DNA of 64,000 nt. Origin: Nesterenkonia sedimenti (GTDB lineage: Bacteria > Actinomycetota > Actinomycetes > Actinomycetales > Micrococcaceae). Made by a program: the position numbers and the translations under genes. The DNA is taken from positions 310,001-374,000 of the forward strand of contig NZ_JABAHY010000001.1 of the NCBI RefSeq assembly GCF_012641515.1, given 5' to 3'. Position 1 is the stretch's first letter. Every line of letters starts with the position of its first letter. Shown here piece after piece: positions 55,376 to 64,000 of this stretch. Under the pieces are notes generated by a model. That model had not been told where the DNA came from, did not search any database, and worked only from the letters and a program-made list of their open reading frames with translations.

Positions 55376-55849
55376 TCAGTCGAGGATTTCGCCAGTTGTC
55401 TCGTAGTGGCTGATCTTCCCGATCCGGCGGGCATGCCGCTCCTCGCCACTCCACTGGGCAGTCAGGAAGGCTTCCACGATCTCAGTGGCCTCCTCCACAC
55501 TGTGCTGACGCCCGCCGAGGCCCACCACATTGGCGTTGTTGTGTTCCCGGGCCAGCCGGGCGGTCTCCAGGTTCCAAGCCAGTGCTGCCCGAATGCCCCT
55601 GACCTTATTGGCCGCGATCTGCTCTCCGTTGCCGGAGCCGCCCAGGACGATCCCCAGCGCTTCGACGTCATCCTGCCAGTCCTTGGCCACTGCCTCGGCG
55701 GCATGCAGGCAGAAACCGGGGTAGTCATCCTGGGCATCGTATTCCTGGGGCCCATGGTCGATGACCTCGTATCCGGTGGACCGCAGATGGGTCACGAGGT
55801 GGGCTGAGAGTTCCATACCGGCATGATCAGTGGCAATGTGGACACGCAT
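55376..55849 (-). CDS. rpiB: Ribose-5-phosphate isomerase B
   Basis: RpiB interconverts ribose-5-phosphate and ribulose-5-phosphate in the pentose phosphate pathway. The 157-residue protein shows [18 protein letters not shown], the phosphate-binding and catalytic [25 protein letters not shown] and [18 protein letters not shown]. The substrate-loop Cys of other RpiB enzymes is replaced by Ser (GGSGNG), as in mycobacterial-type enzymes that use Glu. The ATG at 55849 has TAGGAT six bases upstream and no ribosome binding site (leaderless candidate). First gene of the rpiB-nei pair. Confidence 0.95.
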   Translation of the reverse strand: MRVHIATDHAGMELSAHLVTHLRSTGYEVIDHGPQEYDAQDDYPGFCLHAAEAVAKDWQDDVEALGIVLGGSGNGEQIAANKVRGIRAALAWNLETARLAREHNNANVVGLGGRQHSVEEATEIVEAFLTAQWSGEERHARRIGKISHYETTGEILD

Positions 55850-55855
55850 ACCTCA

Positions 55856-55861
55856 ATCCTA
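55856..55861 (-). promoter_or_regulatory. Candidate -10 (TAGGAT) for leaderless rpiB
   Basis: TAGGAT-N6-ATG on the minus strand, with the ATG at 55849 and no Shine-Dalgarno sequence. Confidence 0.45.
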
Positions 55862-55893
55862 ATCGCATCTGTCGGGAACACTCAGCGGGACGG

Positions 55894-55899
55894 TATCGT
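55894..55899 (+). promoter_or_regulatory. Candidate -10 (TATCGT) for glbO
   Basis: TATCGT-N10-ATG, with the ATG at 55910. A start about seven bases after the hexamer would give a leader of about three bases. Confidence 0.35.
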
Positions 55900-55909
55900 T
55901 TCCCAGGTA

Positions 55910-56524
55910 ATGGATAAAGACCGCGACGACGCCGCCTCACCCCAGCTGCCCGAGTTCTCCCGCCGCCTCGGTGCGCCTATTGCCACTGTGAAACCAGCCG
56001 GGAAGCCGCCGTCGAATGTGACCGGCCGCCCCGGCTCCGAGGACGGGCCTGCGGTGCCCCATCAGCCGGGTCCGCCACGGCCGAAGGATCTCGGCTTCAT
56101 GCCCGGGCCGGATGGCCGTCCTGTGCCCCAGGATGAGAACCCTGATGAGGTGAATCCGCACAGTTTCTATGCCCAGGTGGGCGGCCATGAGACGTTTAAG
56201 AAGATCGTTGATGTCTTCTACGATCAGGTGGCTGAGGATCCTGAGTTCCGGGCGATGTACCCGGAGGAGGATCTCGAACCCGCCAAGGAGCGTCTGCTGA
56301 TGTTCCTGGAGCAGTACTGGGGCGGACCCCGCCGCTACCAGGCCCAGCGCGGTCACCCCCGGCTACGGATGCGGCATATGCCTTTCCGTGTCGATGCCGC
56401 CGCCCGGGACACCTGGCTGCGGTATATGCGCAGGGCAGCCGAGGCCGCCGAACTCTCGGCAATGCATGAGGCTGAACTCTGGGACTACCTCGAGCGAGCA
56501 GCCCATTCCATGGTCAACAGCTGA
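55910..56524 (+). CDS. glbO: Group II truncated haemoglobin (GlbO type) with Pro-rich N-terminal extension
   Basis: This haem-binding 2-on-2 globin probably serves O2/NO chemistry or respiration. Residues from about 82 form the globin: [40 protein letters not shown] with the proximal His, and DTWLRYM with the G8 Trp that marks groups II and III. The first 81 residues are unusual: a Pro/Gly-rich, probably disordered extension (about 200 residues total against about 130 for typical GlbO). The start at ATG 55910 is supported by a -10-like hexamer close upstream. It is divergent from rpiB and followed by tRNA-Arg. Confidence 0.92.
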   Translation: MDKDRDDAASPQLPEFSRRLGAPIATVKPAGKPPSNVTGRPGSEDGPAVPHQPGPPRPKDLGFMPGPDGRPVPQDENPDEVNPHSFYAQVGGHETFKKIVDVFYDQVAEDPEFRAMYPEEDLEPAKERLLMFLEQYWGGPRRYQAQRGHPRLRMRHMPFRVDAAARDTWLRYMRRAAEAAELSAMHEAELWDYLERAAHSMVNS

Positions 56525-56530
56525 GACCGG

Positions 56531-56536
56531 TAGACT
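56531..56536 (+). promoter_or_regulatory. Candidate -10 (TAGACT) for the tRNA-Arg / mshA unit
   Basis: This TAGACT hexamer lies 25 nt before the tRNA 5' end. It would give a short 5' leader for RNase P removal. Confidence 0.4.
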
Positions 56537-56561
56537 GTTCTGCCGGGTCGCTATGGCCCAT

Positions 56562-56634
56562 GCCCGAGTAGCTCAGGGGATAGAGCAGCGGCCTTCTAAT
56601 CCGCCGGTCGGGGGTTCGAATCCCTCCTCGGGCG
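56562..56634 (+). tRNA. tRNA-Arg (anticodon UCU)
   Basis: This is a 73-nt cloverleaf. The acceptor stem is GCCCGAG/CTCGGGC with discriminator G, the D arm GCTC/GAGC, and the anticodon loop CTTCTAA with TCT (reads AGA/AGG). The T arm is GGGGG-TTCGAAT-CCCTC. The closing pair of the anticodon stem (C31-U39) is mismatched. CCA is not encoded. The mshA start codon lies one base after the 3' end. Confidence 0.95.
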
Positions 56635-56635
56635 C

Positions 56636-57892
56636 GTGTCACATCCGCACCGTGTGGTGATGCTGTCCCTGCACACCTCACCCTTGGCCCAGGCAGGAAC
56701 CGGCGACGCCGGTGGTCTCAACGTCTATGTCAACGCCCTGGCCCATGCCCTCTTGGCACGCGGTCATACCGTGGACATCGTCACCACGGATCTGGACTGG
56801 TCTCTGCCGGAACCGGGGGAAGCCGATACCGATAAGCTCCATATCTTCGAGGACACCGGCCTGCGGGTCCATGTGCTCAAAGTCTGCCGCAGCTGCCGGG
56901 AGGACAAGTCCCGGCTCATCGAATGTCTGCACGATCTCGGGGCTCGGGCCCTGGAGAGTCTGCGCCGGGCGGATTCCGCCCCGGTGGCGGTGGTGCATTC
57001 GCATTACTGGATCTCTGGCCTTGCCGCTATGGGGGTGGCCGAGCAGCTCGGCGCCCGTCTGGTGCATACGATGCACACCATCGGCGCAGTCAAAGAAGAG
57101 CGTGATCCCCATGCGGTGGAGGACCCCCGCCGTCATGAGGCCGAGCAGCAGATCGCTGCATCGGCCGCAGCGCTGACCGCCAATACGATCCGGGAGTCCG
57201 CGGATCTGCAGCGGATCTTCGGCGTGGGGCCAGAGCGGATCGCCATGGTCCATCCGGGCACCGATCTTGAGGTCTTCCACCCGCCGGTCGGGGATGATCC
57301 CCGCTGCACTCCCCCGGATCTCCGGCCCCTGAAACTGACCTTCGCCGGCCGCCTTCAGCTGCATAAGGGCCCCCAGGTTGCCGTGGGGGCGATCGCCGAG
57401 TTCCGCCGGCTGATGCCCCATGTTCCGGTGCAGCTGACCGTTGCGGGCCGCCAGTCGGGGCCGGATGCTATCGATATCCCCGCCCTGGCTGAACAGGAGG
57501 GGGTCGACGACGTCGTCGTCTATTCCGATCCGCTGCCGCATCCTGAGCTGGCGGAGCTGTTCCGCGACTCGGATGCGGTTTTGGTGCCCTCCTACAGTGA
57601 GTCCTTCGGGTTGGTGGCACTGGAGGCTAAGGCCTGTGGGACACCTGTGTTGGCCCATAACGTCGGTGGACTGGCTGAGCTGGTGGACCACGGGGCCACC
57701 GGGATGCTCATCGACTCCCTGGAGCCTGAGCTGTGGGGACAGGCCCTGCAGCAGTTGGTCGGCGACTGGGAGCAGTGGCAGGCCTATAGTGCCGAGGCGG
57801 CCCGCTGCGCCCGGAAGTACTCCTGGGACGCCACCGCCGGGCAGGCCCTGGATGCCTACCAGTTAGCCCAGGTAGCGGGAACGCCAGGCTGA
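56636..57892 (+). CDS. mshA: D-inositol-3-phosphate glycosyltransferase (mycothiol synthesis)
   Basis: MshA joins N-acetylglucosamine from UDP-GlcNAc to inositol-3-phosphate, the first committed step of mycothiol synthesis. The 418-residue GT4 enzyme begins SHPHRVVMLSLHTSPLAQAG, then TGDAGGLNVYV, which is specific to MshA. It has HSHYWISG, the HTMHTIGAVKEE segment and the C-terminal PSYSESFGLVALEAKACGTPV with the E-x7-E motif. The GTG at 56636 gives the family N-terminus but lies one base after tRNA-Arg, leaving no room for a ribosome binding site outside the tRNA. The 3' end overlaps tesB by 30 nt. Confidence 0.93.
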   Translation: MSHPHRVVMLSLHTSPLAQAGTGDAGGLNVYVNALAHALLARGHTVDIVTTDLDWSLPEPGEADTDKLHIFEDTGLRVHVLKVCRSCREDKSRLIECLHDLGARALESLRRADSAPVAVVHSHYWISGLAAMGVAEQLGARLVHTMHTIGAVKEERDPHAVEDPRRHEAEQQIAASAAALTANTIRESADLQRIFGVGPERIAMVHPGTDLEVFHPPVGDDPRCTPPDLRPLKLTFAGRLQLHKGPQVAVGAIAEFRRLMPHVPVQLTVAGRQSGPDAIDIPALAEQEGVDDVVVYSDPLPHPELAELFRDSDAVLVPSYSESFGLVALEAKACGTPVLAHNVGGLAELVDHGATGMLIDSLEPELWGQALQQLVGDWEQWQAYSAEAARCARKYSWDATAGQALDAYQLAQVAGTPG

Positions 57893-58873
57893 GTTGTACT
57901 TCTGGTTCAGCTCCCGCTGGACCTTGGAGCCGATTCTGCGTTTCTGCACCGATTCCTTGATCTTCGGTTTGAGCCCCTGTGGTGTCCGAATCATACCCTC
58001 CTGGGCGACTGTGGCCACCAGCTGGCCCTCCCGGGTGTAGATGGAACCGGTGCCCAGCCCGCGGGAGTTCTGTGCACTGGGGCTGTCCTGAATGTAGAGC
58101 AGCCATTCATCGGCACGGGCATGGCGGTGCCACCAGAAGGCGTGGTCCAGGGAGGCGACTTTGAGCCCGGGCCGGGCCCAGTACTGGCCGTGCTGGCGCA
58201 GCACCGGTTCCAGGAGCGTGTAGTCGGAGGCGTAGAGGATGGCAGCCCGATGGATATTGGGGTCATCCGGCAGAGGTGCCTTGGTGCGCAGCCAGACTGC
58301 TGAGGTCGGGCGGCGGTCCCGGTCGGGCTCGAGGTAGAGCGGACGGTCGATATGCCGGATTTCGAAGGGACGGCCGCGTCCCCATTCCTGCATCACCGGG
58401 TGGTCCACATGGCCGACCAACTCCTGTGGGGAGGCCAGCTCCTCGGGGTCGGGGACCGCAGAGGTGGGCATATGCTGATGGTTCGGACCGGCTGCCGGCT
58501 CCTGGAAGCTCGCGATCATGGACAGAATCGGCTTGCCGTCCTGGTAGGCCTGAGACCGCCGGGCAGAGAAGGATCCCCCGTCGCGGAGGCGTTCCACCCG
58601 CAGTTCGATGGGTTTGGTCGCATCGCCGGGGCGCAGGAAGTATCCGTGGACCGAATGCACCGGGCGTGAGGGATCCACAGTCTGCATGGCCGCAGTGGTG
58701 GCCTGGGCCAGCACCTGGCCGCCGAAGACACGCCAGAAGGCCTGTTCGAAGACCGGGGCCAGGAATCGGTCCTCTGTGGTGTCCCCTGCTGGAAGAGCTT
58801 CGAGGTCGAGCATTCCCACCAGCTGCTCGACGGACTGCTCTGGTGTGGGCACTCGGTACGCGCGTTCTGCCAT
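57863..58873 (-). CDS. tesB: Acyl-CoA thioesterase II
   Basis: This double hot-dog thioesterase hydrolyses acyl-CoA to free acid and CoA (336 residues). Family blocks are FGGQVLAQATTAAMQTV, VHSVHGYFLRPGD, YASDYTLLEP and the C-terminal SLDHAFWWHR with GLGTGSIYTREGQLVATVAQEGM. The catalytic Asp/Ser-Thr/Gln set appears intact. The start is ATG 58873 (MAERAYRV), with TAGGAT-N7 directly upstream and no ribosome binding site; ATG 58882 would overlap the -10. It is divergent from the 58886 gene with only 12 bases between start codons. Confidence 0.94.
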   Translation of the reverse strand: MAERAYRVPTPEQSVEQLVGMLDLEALPAGDTTEDRFLAPVFEQAFWRVFGGQVLAQATTAAMQTVDPSRPVHSVHGYFLRPGDATKPIELRVERLRDGGSFSARRSQAYQDGKPILSMIASFQEPAAGPNHQHMPTSAVPDPEELASPQELVGHVDHPVMQEWGRGRPFEIRHIDRPLYLEPDRDRRPTSAVWLRTKAPLPDDPNIHRAAILYASDYTLLEPVLRQHGQYWARPGLKVASLDHAFWWHRHARADEWLLYIQDSPSAQNSRGLGTGSIYTREGQLVATVAQEGMIRTPQGLKPKIKESVQKRRIGSKVQRELNQKYNSAWRSRYLG

Positions 58874-58886
58874 ACTGTTCATCCTA
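58873..58886. promoter_or_regulatory. Interleaved bidirectional promoter, tesB / 58886 gene
   Basis: Plus-strand TACTGT (58873-58878) lies seven bases before ATG 58886; minus-strand TAGGAT (58886-58881) lies seven bases before ATG 58873. Each predicted transcription start is the first base of the other strand's -10. Both mRNAs would be leaderless and start 14 bp apart. Confidence 0.5.
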
Positions 58887-59551
58887 TGACCCAACACCTG
58901 CATTTCGCCGAGGCCGCAGCCCTTCAAGACCTCAACACCTTCGTCAAACGGGGCCGGAAGATCAATGAGCAGGGCATCAGGCTTCAGGCCGTGGGCACTG
59001 TCCTGGCCGCCTGGTTGCCCGTGATGACACCTTCGACCCTGACCTCACGCATCCCCGCGGTACTGGGTCTGCGCACGATGGCACTGGCTGAGCCATCTGA
59101 GGCGGATCTCACAGTCGAATTGGGGGCCGTGGCGGAGCGTCTGGCCCGGATGAACCCCGTGGATGTACAGTTTCCGCTGCCCCCGAGCCAGATCAATGCG
59201 CCTTGGGCGGCGGTGACTCCCCCACGCTCGGGCTGGGAACCTGCCGGGACCATTCGGGATGCTCAGCTGCGGCAGGCCGCAGAATCGGGGATCTCTGAGG
59301 TCGCCCGCGTGGTACCTGAGACCGCCGGCGCCCACGTGGTGGAGCAGGTCCGTGAACGGATCTGGGGCGCAGACCTTCAGGAGAGCCTCCCGGCACTGAA
59401 CATTGCGGGGATTCCTGCCGGTGCAGCCTTCGGTGCCTATTCCCTGGGTTTCCTCAGTGATGATGAGACAGCGACCAGCACAGTTCATACCCTGGGCAGG
59501 TGGGTGCGGCTGAGCTCTGCCGGGGGCTTCATTCTTGCCCGCCGAGTGTAA
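58886..59551 (+). CDS. Conserved hypothetical protein
   Basis: I do not recognise a family in this 221-residue protein. It has an Ala-rich N-terminal segment (MTQHLHFAEAAALQDLNTFVKRGRKI), moderately hydrophobic stretches (AVGTVLAAWLPVM, NIAGIPAGAAFGAYSLGFL) but no clear signal peptide, and no metal or nucleotide motif. The reading frame is supported by its divergent, symmetric promoter with tesB, by codon use like its neighbours and by its fit between tesB and ssb. The start is ATG 58886 with TACTGT-N7 upstream and no ribosome binding site. Function unknown. Confidence 0.75.
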   Translation: MTQHLHFAEAAALQDLNTFVKRGRKINEQGIRLQAVGTVLAAWLPVMTPSTLTSRIPAVLGLRTMALAEPSEADLTVELGAVAERLARMNPVDVQFPLPPSQINAPWAAVTPPRSGWEPAGTIRDAQLRQAAESGISEVARVVPETAGAHVVEQVRERIWGADLQESLPALNIAGIPAGAAFGAYSLGFLSDDETATSTVHTLGRWVRLSSAGGFILARRV

Positions 59552-59740
59552 GCAGGGGCTTGTTTTCCCCACAGCGACCCAAGGTGACGGTGACACTCCG
59601 CTGCCTCCACATATGACGACGTAGGACTGCCGGACTGTCCTGACCGCAGCCAGACTCGAGAGGGCGCAGGGGTTGCGCTGACCACGGCCCGCCACCGCCT
59701 GCCCTGATGATCGAGGCTGTGGATCAAGGAGTGTCCGGCC

Positions 59741-60229
59741 ATGACTGACACGATGACAGTTCGGGGATTCGCCGGTACGGATCCCGAGTTCAAGGCTGCC
59801 AACACTGGAAACAACGTCGCGACTTTTCGCCTGGGCTCCACCCCTCGGTGGCGTAATCCTCAGACCGGCGACTGGGTCTCGGGAGAGACCAATTGGTTCA
59901 CCGTGGCCTGCTTCGGCCGCTTGGCTGAGAATGTCACCGAATCGATCCGCAAGGGCGAACCGGTAGTGGTCGCCGGAAGGCCACGGATGAAGCCCTGGAC
60001 TGATCAGGAGGGCCGGCAGCGCTGGGATTTCGAGATCAATGCTCAGGTAGTCGCTCATGATCTCAGTTTTGGGCATACCAGTTTTGAGAAGGTCAGTCCC
60101 AGTACCTCAGCCTCGGCCCAGGAGCCGGTCGAAGGCAGCGCCGAGGATTCCACCGATGAGCAGCAACAGCAGGGGCCGGCAGATCCCTGGAATGGTGAAC
60201 CAGAGATCTCCCGGCCGCAGGCTGCTTGA
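59741..60229 (+). CDS. ssb: Single-stranded DNA-binding protein
   Basis: This OB-fold protein of 162 residues binds single-stranded DNA. Family segments are VRGFAGTDPEFKAANTGNNVATFRLGST, NWFTVACFGRLAENVTESIRKGEPVVVAGR and WDFEINAQVVAHDL. The C-terminus is a Gln/Glu-rich linker but lacks the acidic DDDIPF tip of the essential SSB, ending EISRPQAA. It is therefore probably a secondary Ssb rather than the replicative one, which in actinobacteria lies between rpsF and rpsR. The ATG at 59741 has AAGGAG ten bases upstream. The 189-nt region before it has no clear promoter; I see only a short GGTGAC repeat. Convergent with ettA. Confidence 0.88.
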   Translation: MTDTMTVRGFAGTDPEFKAANTGNNVATFRLGSTPRWRNPQTGDWVSGETNWFTVACFGRLAENVTESIRKGEPVVVAGRPRMKPWTDQEGRQRWDFEINAQVVAHDLSFGHTSFEKVSPSTSASAQEPVEGSAEDSTDEQQQQGPADPWNGEPEISRPQAA

Positions 60230-60241
60230 GCGGAGTCGGTC

Positions 60242-61924
<1,683 letters not shown>

Positions 61925-61930
61925 ACCAAG

Positions 61931-61936
61931 AGCCTA
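61931..61936 (-). promoter_or_regulatory. Candidate -10 (TAGGCT) for leaderless ettA, fused to a stop codon
   Basis: TAGGCT-N6-ATG on the minus strand, with the ATG at 61924. Its first three bases (61936-61934) are the stop codon of the acyltransferase gene. Confidence 0.5.
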
Positions 61937-62953
61937 TCGAAGTTTCTGGGCTACGCGGGCCTGGCCGGGGATGACGTACAGCCAGGGTGTCCAGGGCCGC
62001 AGCCAGACGAACAACACCGTGATCAACATAGTGATCGTGGTCATCAGCACCACCTGAAGCCCCGTCTCGAGGTCGGTGTGCCGGAAGACGTTATCTCGTA
62101 GCGCGATGATCACCGGGAAATGGGCCACATAGACCACGATGGAGCTGCGGCCGCACCATTCGATGAAACGCACCAGGCCCCCGCGGGGCAGCCTGGGGGC
62201 CAGCCAGAGCAGCACTGCGATGCCGAGTACCGAGATACCGGCGGCAGCAAAGCTGCCGACCCTGAGGCTTCGGTCGTCGTAGCCCATATGCGCCAGATAG
62301 GCGGTGAGCAGCAGCAGTGGCAGCATCAGCAGCCAATGCGTTCTCACCCAACGTTGGATGAGTCGCCCTGCCCAGGCCCCGAGGAAGAAGAACGCCCCGT
62401 ACCAGAAGGTACTGCCCAACAGGCCCCCGTGGACGGCATCGGTACTGACATAGGTGGTGATCATCGCCAGGAAGAGTCCGAGGAACCCCCAGCTGTAACC
62501 ATGTGGGATATATGCCATCAGGGGCTTGAAGATCATTGCAGCCGAGTAGCACAGCAGCAGTGCCATGAGGAACCAGAGGTAGTCTCCGGTGACCAGCAGT
62601 CCCAGCAGATCATTGGGGACACCCACGCCTCCATTGATGAGGAATCCGTAGATGAACATCCATACCAGCAGCGGCCACAGGATTGCGGCGACTTTGCCCC
62701 AGATGTACAGCGGCAGCGGCTTGGCCAGTGAGCGGTGCAGCAGCATGCCGGACATAAACATCAGAAGCGGCATCCGGAAAGGCGTGAGGTGGCGGTTGAC
62801 ATCGGACCACCATTCCACGGAGGCTCCGGCGATGATCTGACTGTTGGCGTGCAGGATGACCACCAGGAGCACGGCGATGCCCCGGAGAAAATCCATCCAC
62901 TGCATTCGGGCAGCCGTCTGTGCGGGTGCGGTCTGGGGTTTCACGTCGGACAA
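61934..62953 (-). CDS. Acyltransferase 3 family membrane protein
   Basis: This integral membrane O-acyltransferase of 339 residues has about ten helices. The N-terminal motif MQWMDFLRGIAVLLVVILHANS with the catalytic His and the following FRMPLLMFMSGMLL are typical of acyltransferase_3 proteins, which acylate cell-surface glycans or lipids. The acceptor here is unknown, and no SGNH domain is attached. It follows the DUF2079 gene by two bases, so both may concern envelope synthesis. Its stop TAG forms part of the proposed ettA promoter. Confidence 0.85.
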   Translation of the reverse strand: MSDVKPQTAPAQTAARMQWMDFLRGIAVLLVVILHANSQIIAGASVEWWSDVNRHLTPFRMPLLMFMSGMLLHRSLAKPLPLYIWGKVAAILWPLLVWMFIYGFLINGGVGVPNDLLGLLVTGDYLWFLMALLLCYSAAMIFKPLMAYIPHGYSWGFLGLFLAMITTYVSTDAVHGGLLGSTFWYGAFFFLGAWAGRLIQRWVRTHWLLMLPLLLLTAYLAHMGYDDRSLRVGSFAAAGISVLGIAVLLWLAPRLPRGGLVRFIEWCGRSSIVVYVAHFPVIIALRDNVFRHTDLETGLQVVLMTTITMLITVLFVWLRPWTPWLYVIPGQARVAQKLR

Positions 62954-62955
62954 GG

Positions 62956-64000
62956 TTACTCCAAGTAATCAGTACACACACGGTGATTGGGGATGTCGCG
63001 GTGCATTACCCAGAGCCCGTGGTCGTCTGCGGTGACAGTTTCGAAGCCGAGTTCCTCGGCGCGGTCGAATGCTTCCTCAGGGGTCAGCGGATCATTGCCG
63101 CCGAGTTCGTCTTCCCAACTATCAATGATCAGCCAGTTGACCTTCTCATCATCGAGTGCCCCGGCCAAGCCCACATGGGTGCGGGTGGTCAGGTGCGGGG
63201 CGGCGGTGTCCGCAGCCTCAACACAGGCGCCGTCGGGGATTTCATCCACTGCCCTCTGGTGAGCAGCCGCACGGTCCGGTGCGGACCACGTCTGTCCGGT
63301 ATAGGTGAAGTGCAGAGGGAAGATGTGGTGCTCACGGGGGGCAGCGAACTGCATGGCTACTCCCCCGATGAGGCTGAGAATGATCAGCCCCGCCGGCAGG
63401 ATCAAAGCCGGCCGGTATTCATCAGCTGCCTTGGCAGAGAATCGACTCCGGATGCGGCGCAGGGTGTCGAAGGCGGCCAGGATGAATATCACTGCCAGGA
63501 TGGCATCGTAGTGATAGACCAGGCCCCAGACAGTCAGCCGGTCGTTGAACAGCCTCGAGAGCAGGATCGGCATGCCGATGAGCACATAGGGCGACGCCAG
63601 CGGCAATAGCCACAGCGGCAGGAAATGCGCGGTGAGCAATGCGATCTTCAGATAGTGGTCCACCAGCACCGGAAGAGCATTCCACGGCTGGGTCAGCAGG
63701 AATACTGCAGCGGCCGAGGCGCTGGGGCCCAGGGCGGTGTAGTCCCAGTAGGAGAATTCTCCATCGGCTGCGAAATGCGGGATCACCACGCCCAGGGCGA
63801 TCCACAGTCCGACCAGACCGGCGATGGCCAGCACAGCCGCCGGCAGCCAATGTCGCCTGATGGCCAGCACCACGGCGATGGCCATCAGGGTCGCGCCCAT
63901 ATCCTCGCGGACCAGCAGCAGCACTGAGGAGAGGATGACCGCCAGCCATGGACGCTGGTGGTGGATGGCCCAGATCACCCAGCCGATGATCGGGACGCCG
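62956..64000 (-). CDS. DUF2079 membrane protein (partial, N-terminus outside window)
   Basis: Only the C-terminal 347 residues are in the window; the reading frame runs off the end. It is a polytopic membrane protein with the LVREDMGATLMAIAVVL segment like the 'HED' motif of DUF2079 proteins. Further helices follow, then a soluble C-terminal region of about 110 residues with PREHHIFPLHFTYTGQTW and DRAAAHQRAVDEIPDGACV. DUF2079 proteins are distantly like GT-C mannosyltransferases; activity is unproven. It lies immediately upstream of the acyltransferase gene. Confidence 0.8.
   Translation of the reverse strand, partial: GVPIIGWVIWAIHHQRPWLAVILSSVLLLVREDMGATLMAIAVVLAIRRHWLPAAVLAIAGLVGLWIALGVVIPHFAADGEFSYWDYTALGPSASAAAVFLLTQPWNALPVLVDHYLKIALLTAHFLPLWLLPLASPYVLIGMPILLSRLFNDRLTVWGLVYHYDAILAVIFILAAFDTLRRIRSRFSAKAADEYRPALILPAGLIILSLIGGVAMQFAAPREHHIFPLHFTYTGQTWSAPDRAAAHQRAVDEIPDGACVEAADTAAPHLTTRTHVGLAGALDDEKVNWLIIDSWEDELGGNDPLTPEEAFDRAEELGFETVTADDHGLWVMHRDIPNHRVCTDYLE

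Overview
The window is GC-rich chromosomal DNA from an actinomycete, most likely of the order Micrococcales (Micrococcaceae-like). The evidence is a mycothiol glycosyltransferase (mshA), a PAC2-type protein, DUF4192, DUF4191 and DUF7455 proteins, a primary sigma factor with a Lys/Ala-rich N-terminus, a PIP-synthase-type CDP-alcohol transferase, and two conserved neighbourhoods: parE/DUF7455/sigA/DUF4192/PAC2 and pepA/lpdA/sucB/lipB/lipA/DUF4191. I see no phage, insertion sequence, integron or CRISPR. Genes are packed tightly; no gene-free stretch exceeds about 300 bases.

Layout. 1-4.4 kb: a beta-oxidation locus, with a two-domain FabG4-type reductase (cut by the window edge) and a thiolase divergent from an acyl-CoA oxidase-like protein. 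4.4-11.4 kb: pepN, tatA-tatC, an ABC-type ATPase/permease pair and ctaB. 11.4-17.7 kb: parE, a small Cys-rich protein, sigA, DUF4192 and PAC2. 17.8-26.2 kb: pepA, then the 2-oxoacid dehydrogenase/lipoate group lpdA-sucB-lipB-lipA, with a Ser/Thr kinase antisense in the middle, and DUF4191. 26.4-31.2 kb: rpsD, alaS, ruvX and an AbiEi-like protein. 31.2-40.3 kb, minus strand: yebC-ruvC-ruvA-ruvB-yajC-secD-secF-rsh. 40.4-45.6 kb: an M3 oligopeptidase, then thrS-HIT-pgsA. 45.7-54.5 kb: the main accessory region, a PucR-type regulator divergent from a seven-gene operon. That operon encodes an acyl-CoA dehydrogenase, SDR, MaoC hydratase, acyl-CoA ligase and a complete TRAP transporter (DctQ, M, P). 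It reads as a self-contained route that imports an unknown carboxylate, activates it to the CoA thioester and takes it through one beta-oxidation turn, apart from a thiolase. 54.4-64 kb: nei, rpiB, a truncated haemoglobin with a long N-terminal tail, tRNA-Arg abutting mshA, tesB, a hypothetical gene, ssb, ettA, an acyltransferase and a DUF2079 membrane protein cut by the window end.

The strongest non-coding signal is transcriptional. Many operon-leading genes have a TANNNT -10 hexamer 6-8 nt before the start codon and no ribosome binding site, the layout of leaderless mRNAs. These are parE, ctaB, pepA, lipB, rsh, yajC, rpiB, tesB, the hypothetical at 58886 and ettA. Some of these -10 boxes are paired symmetrically between divergent genes. 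In two cases the -10 begins with the TAG stop codon of the upstream gene. Other regulatory candidates are a LexA-like box before ruvA, a CRP/GlxR-like box and an inverted repeat before the TRAP operon, and a structured rpsD leader. Five convergent gene pairs overlap at their 3' ends by 30-52 bp. All regulatory calls come from reading the sequence and have not been tested.
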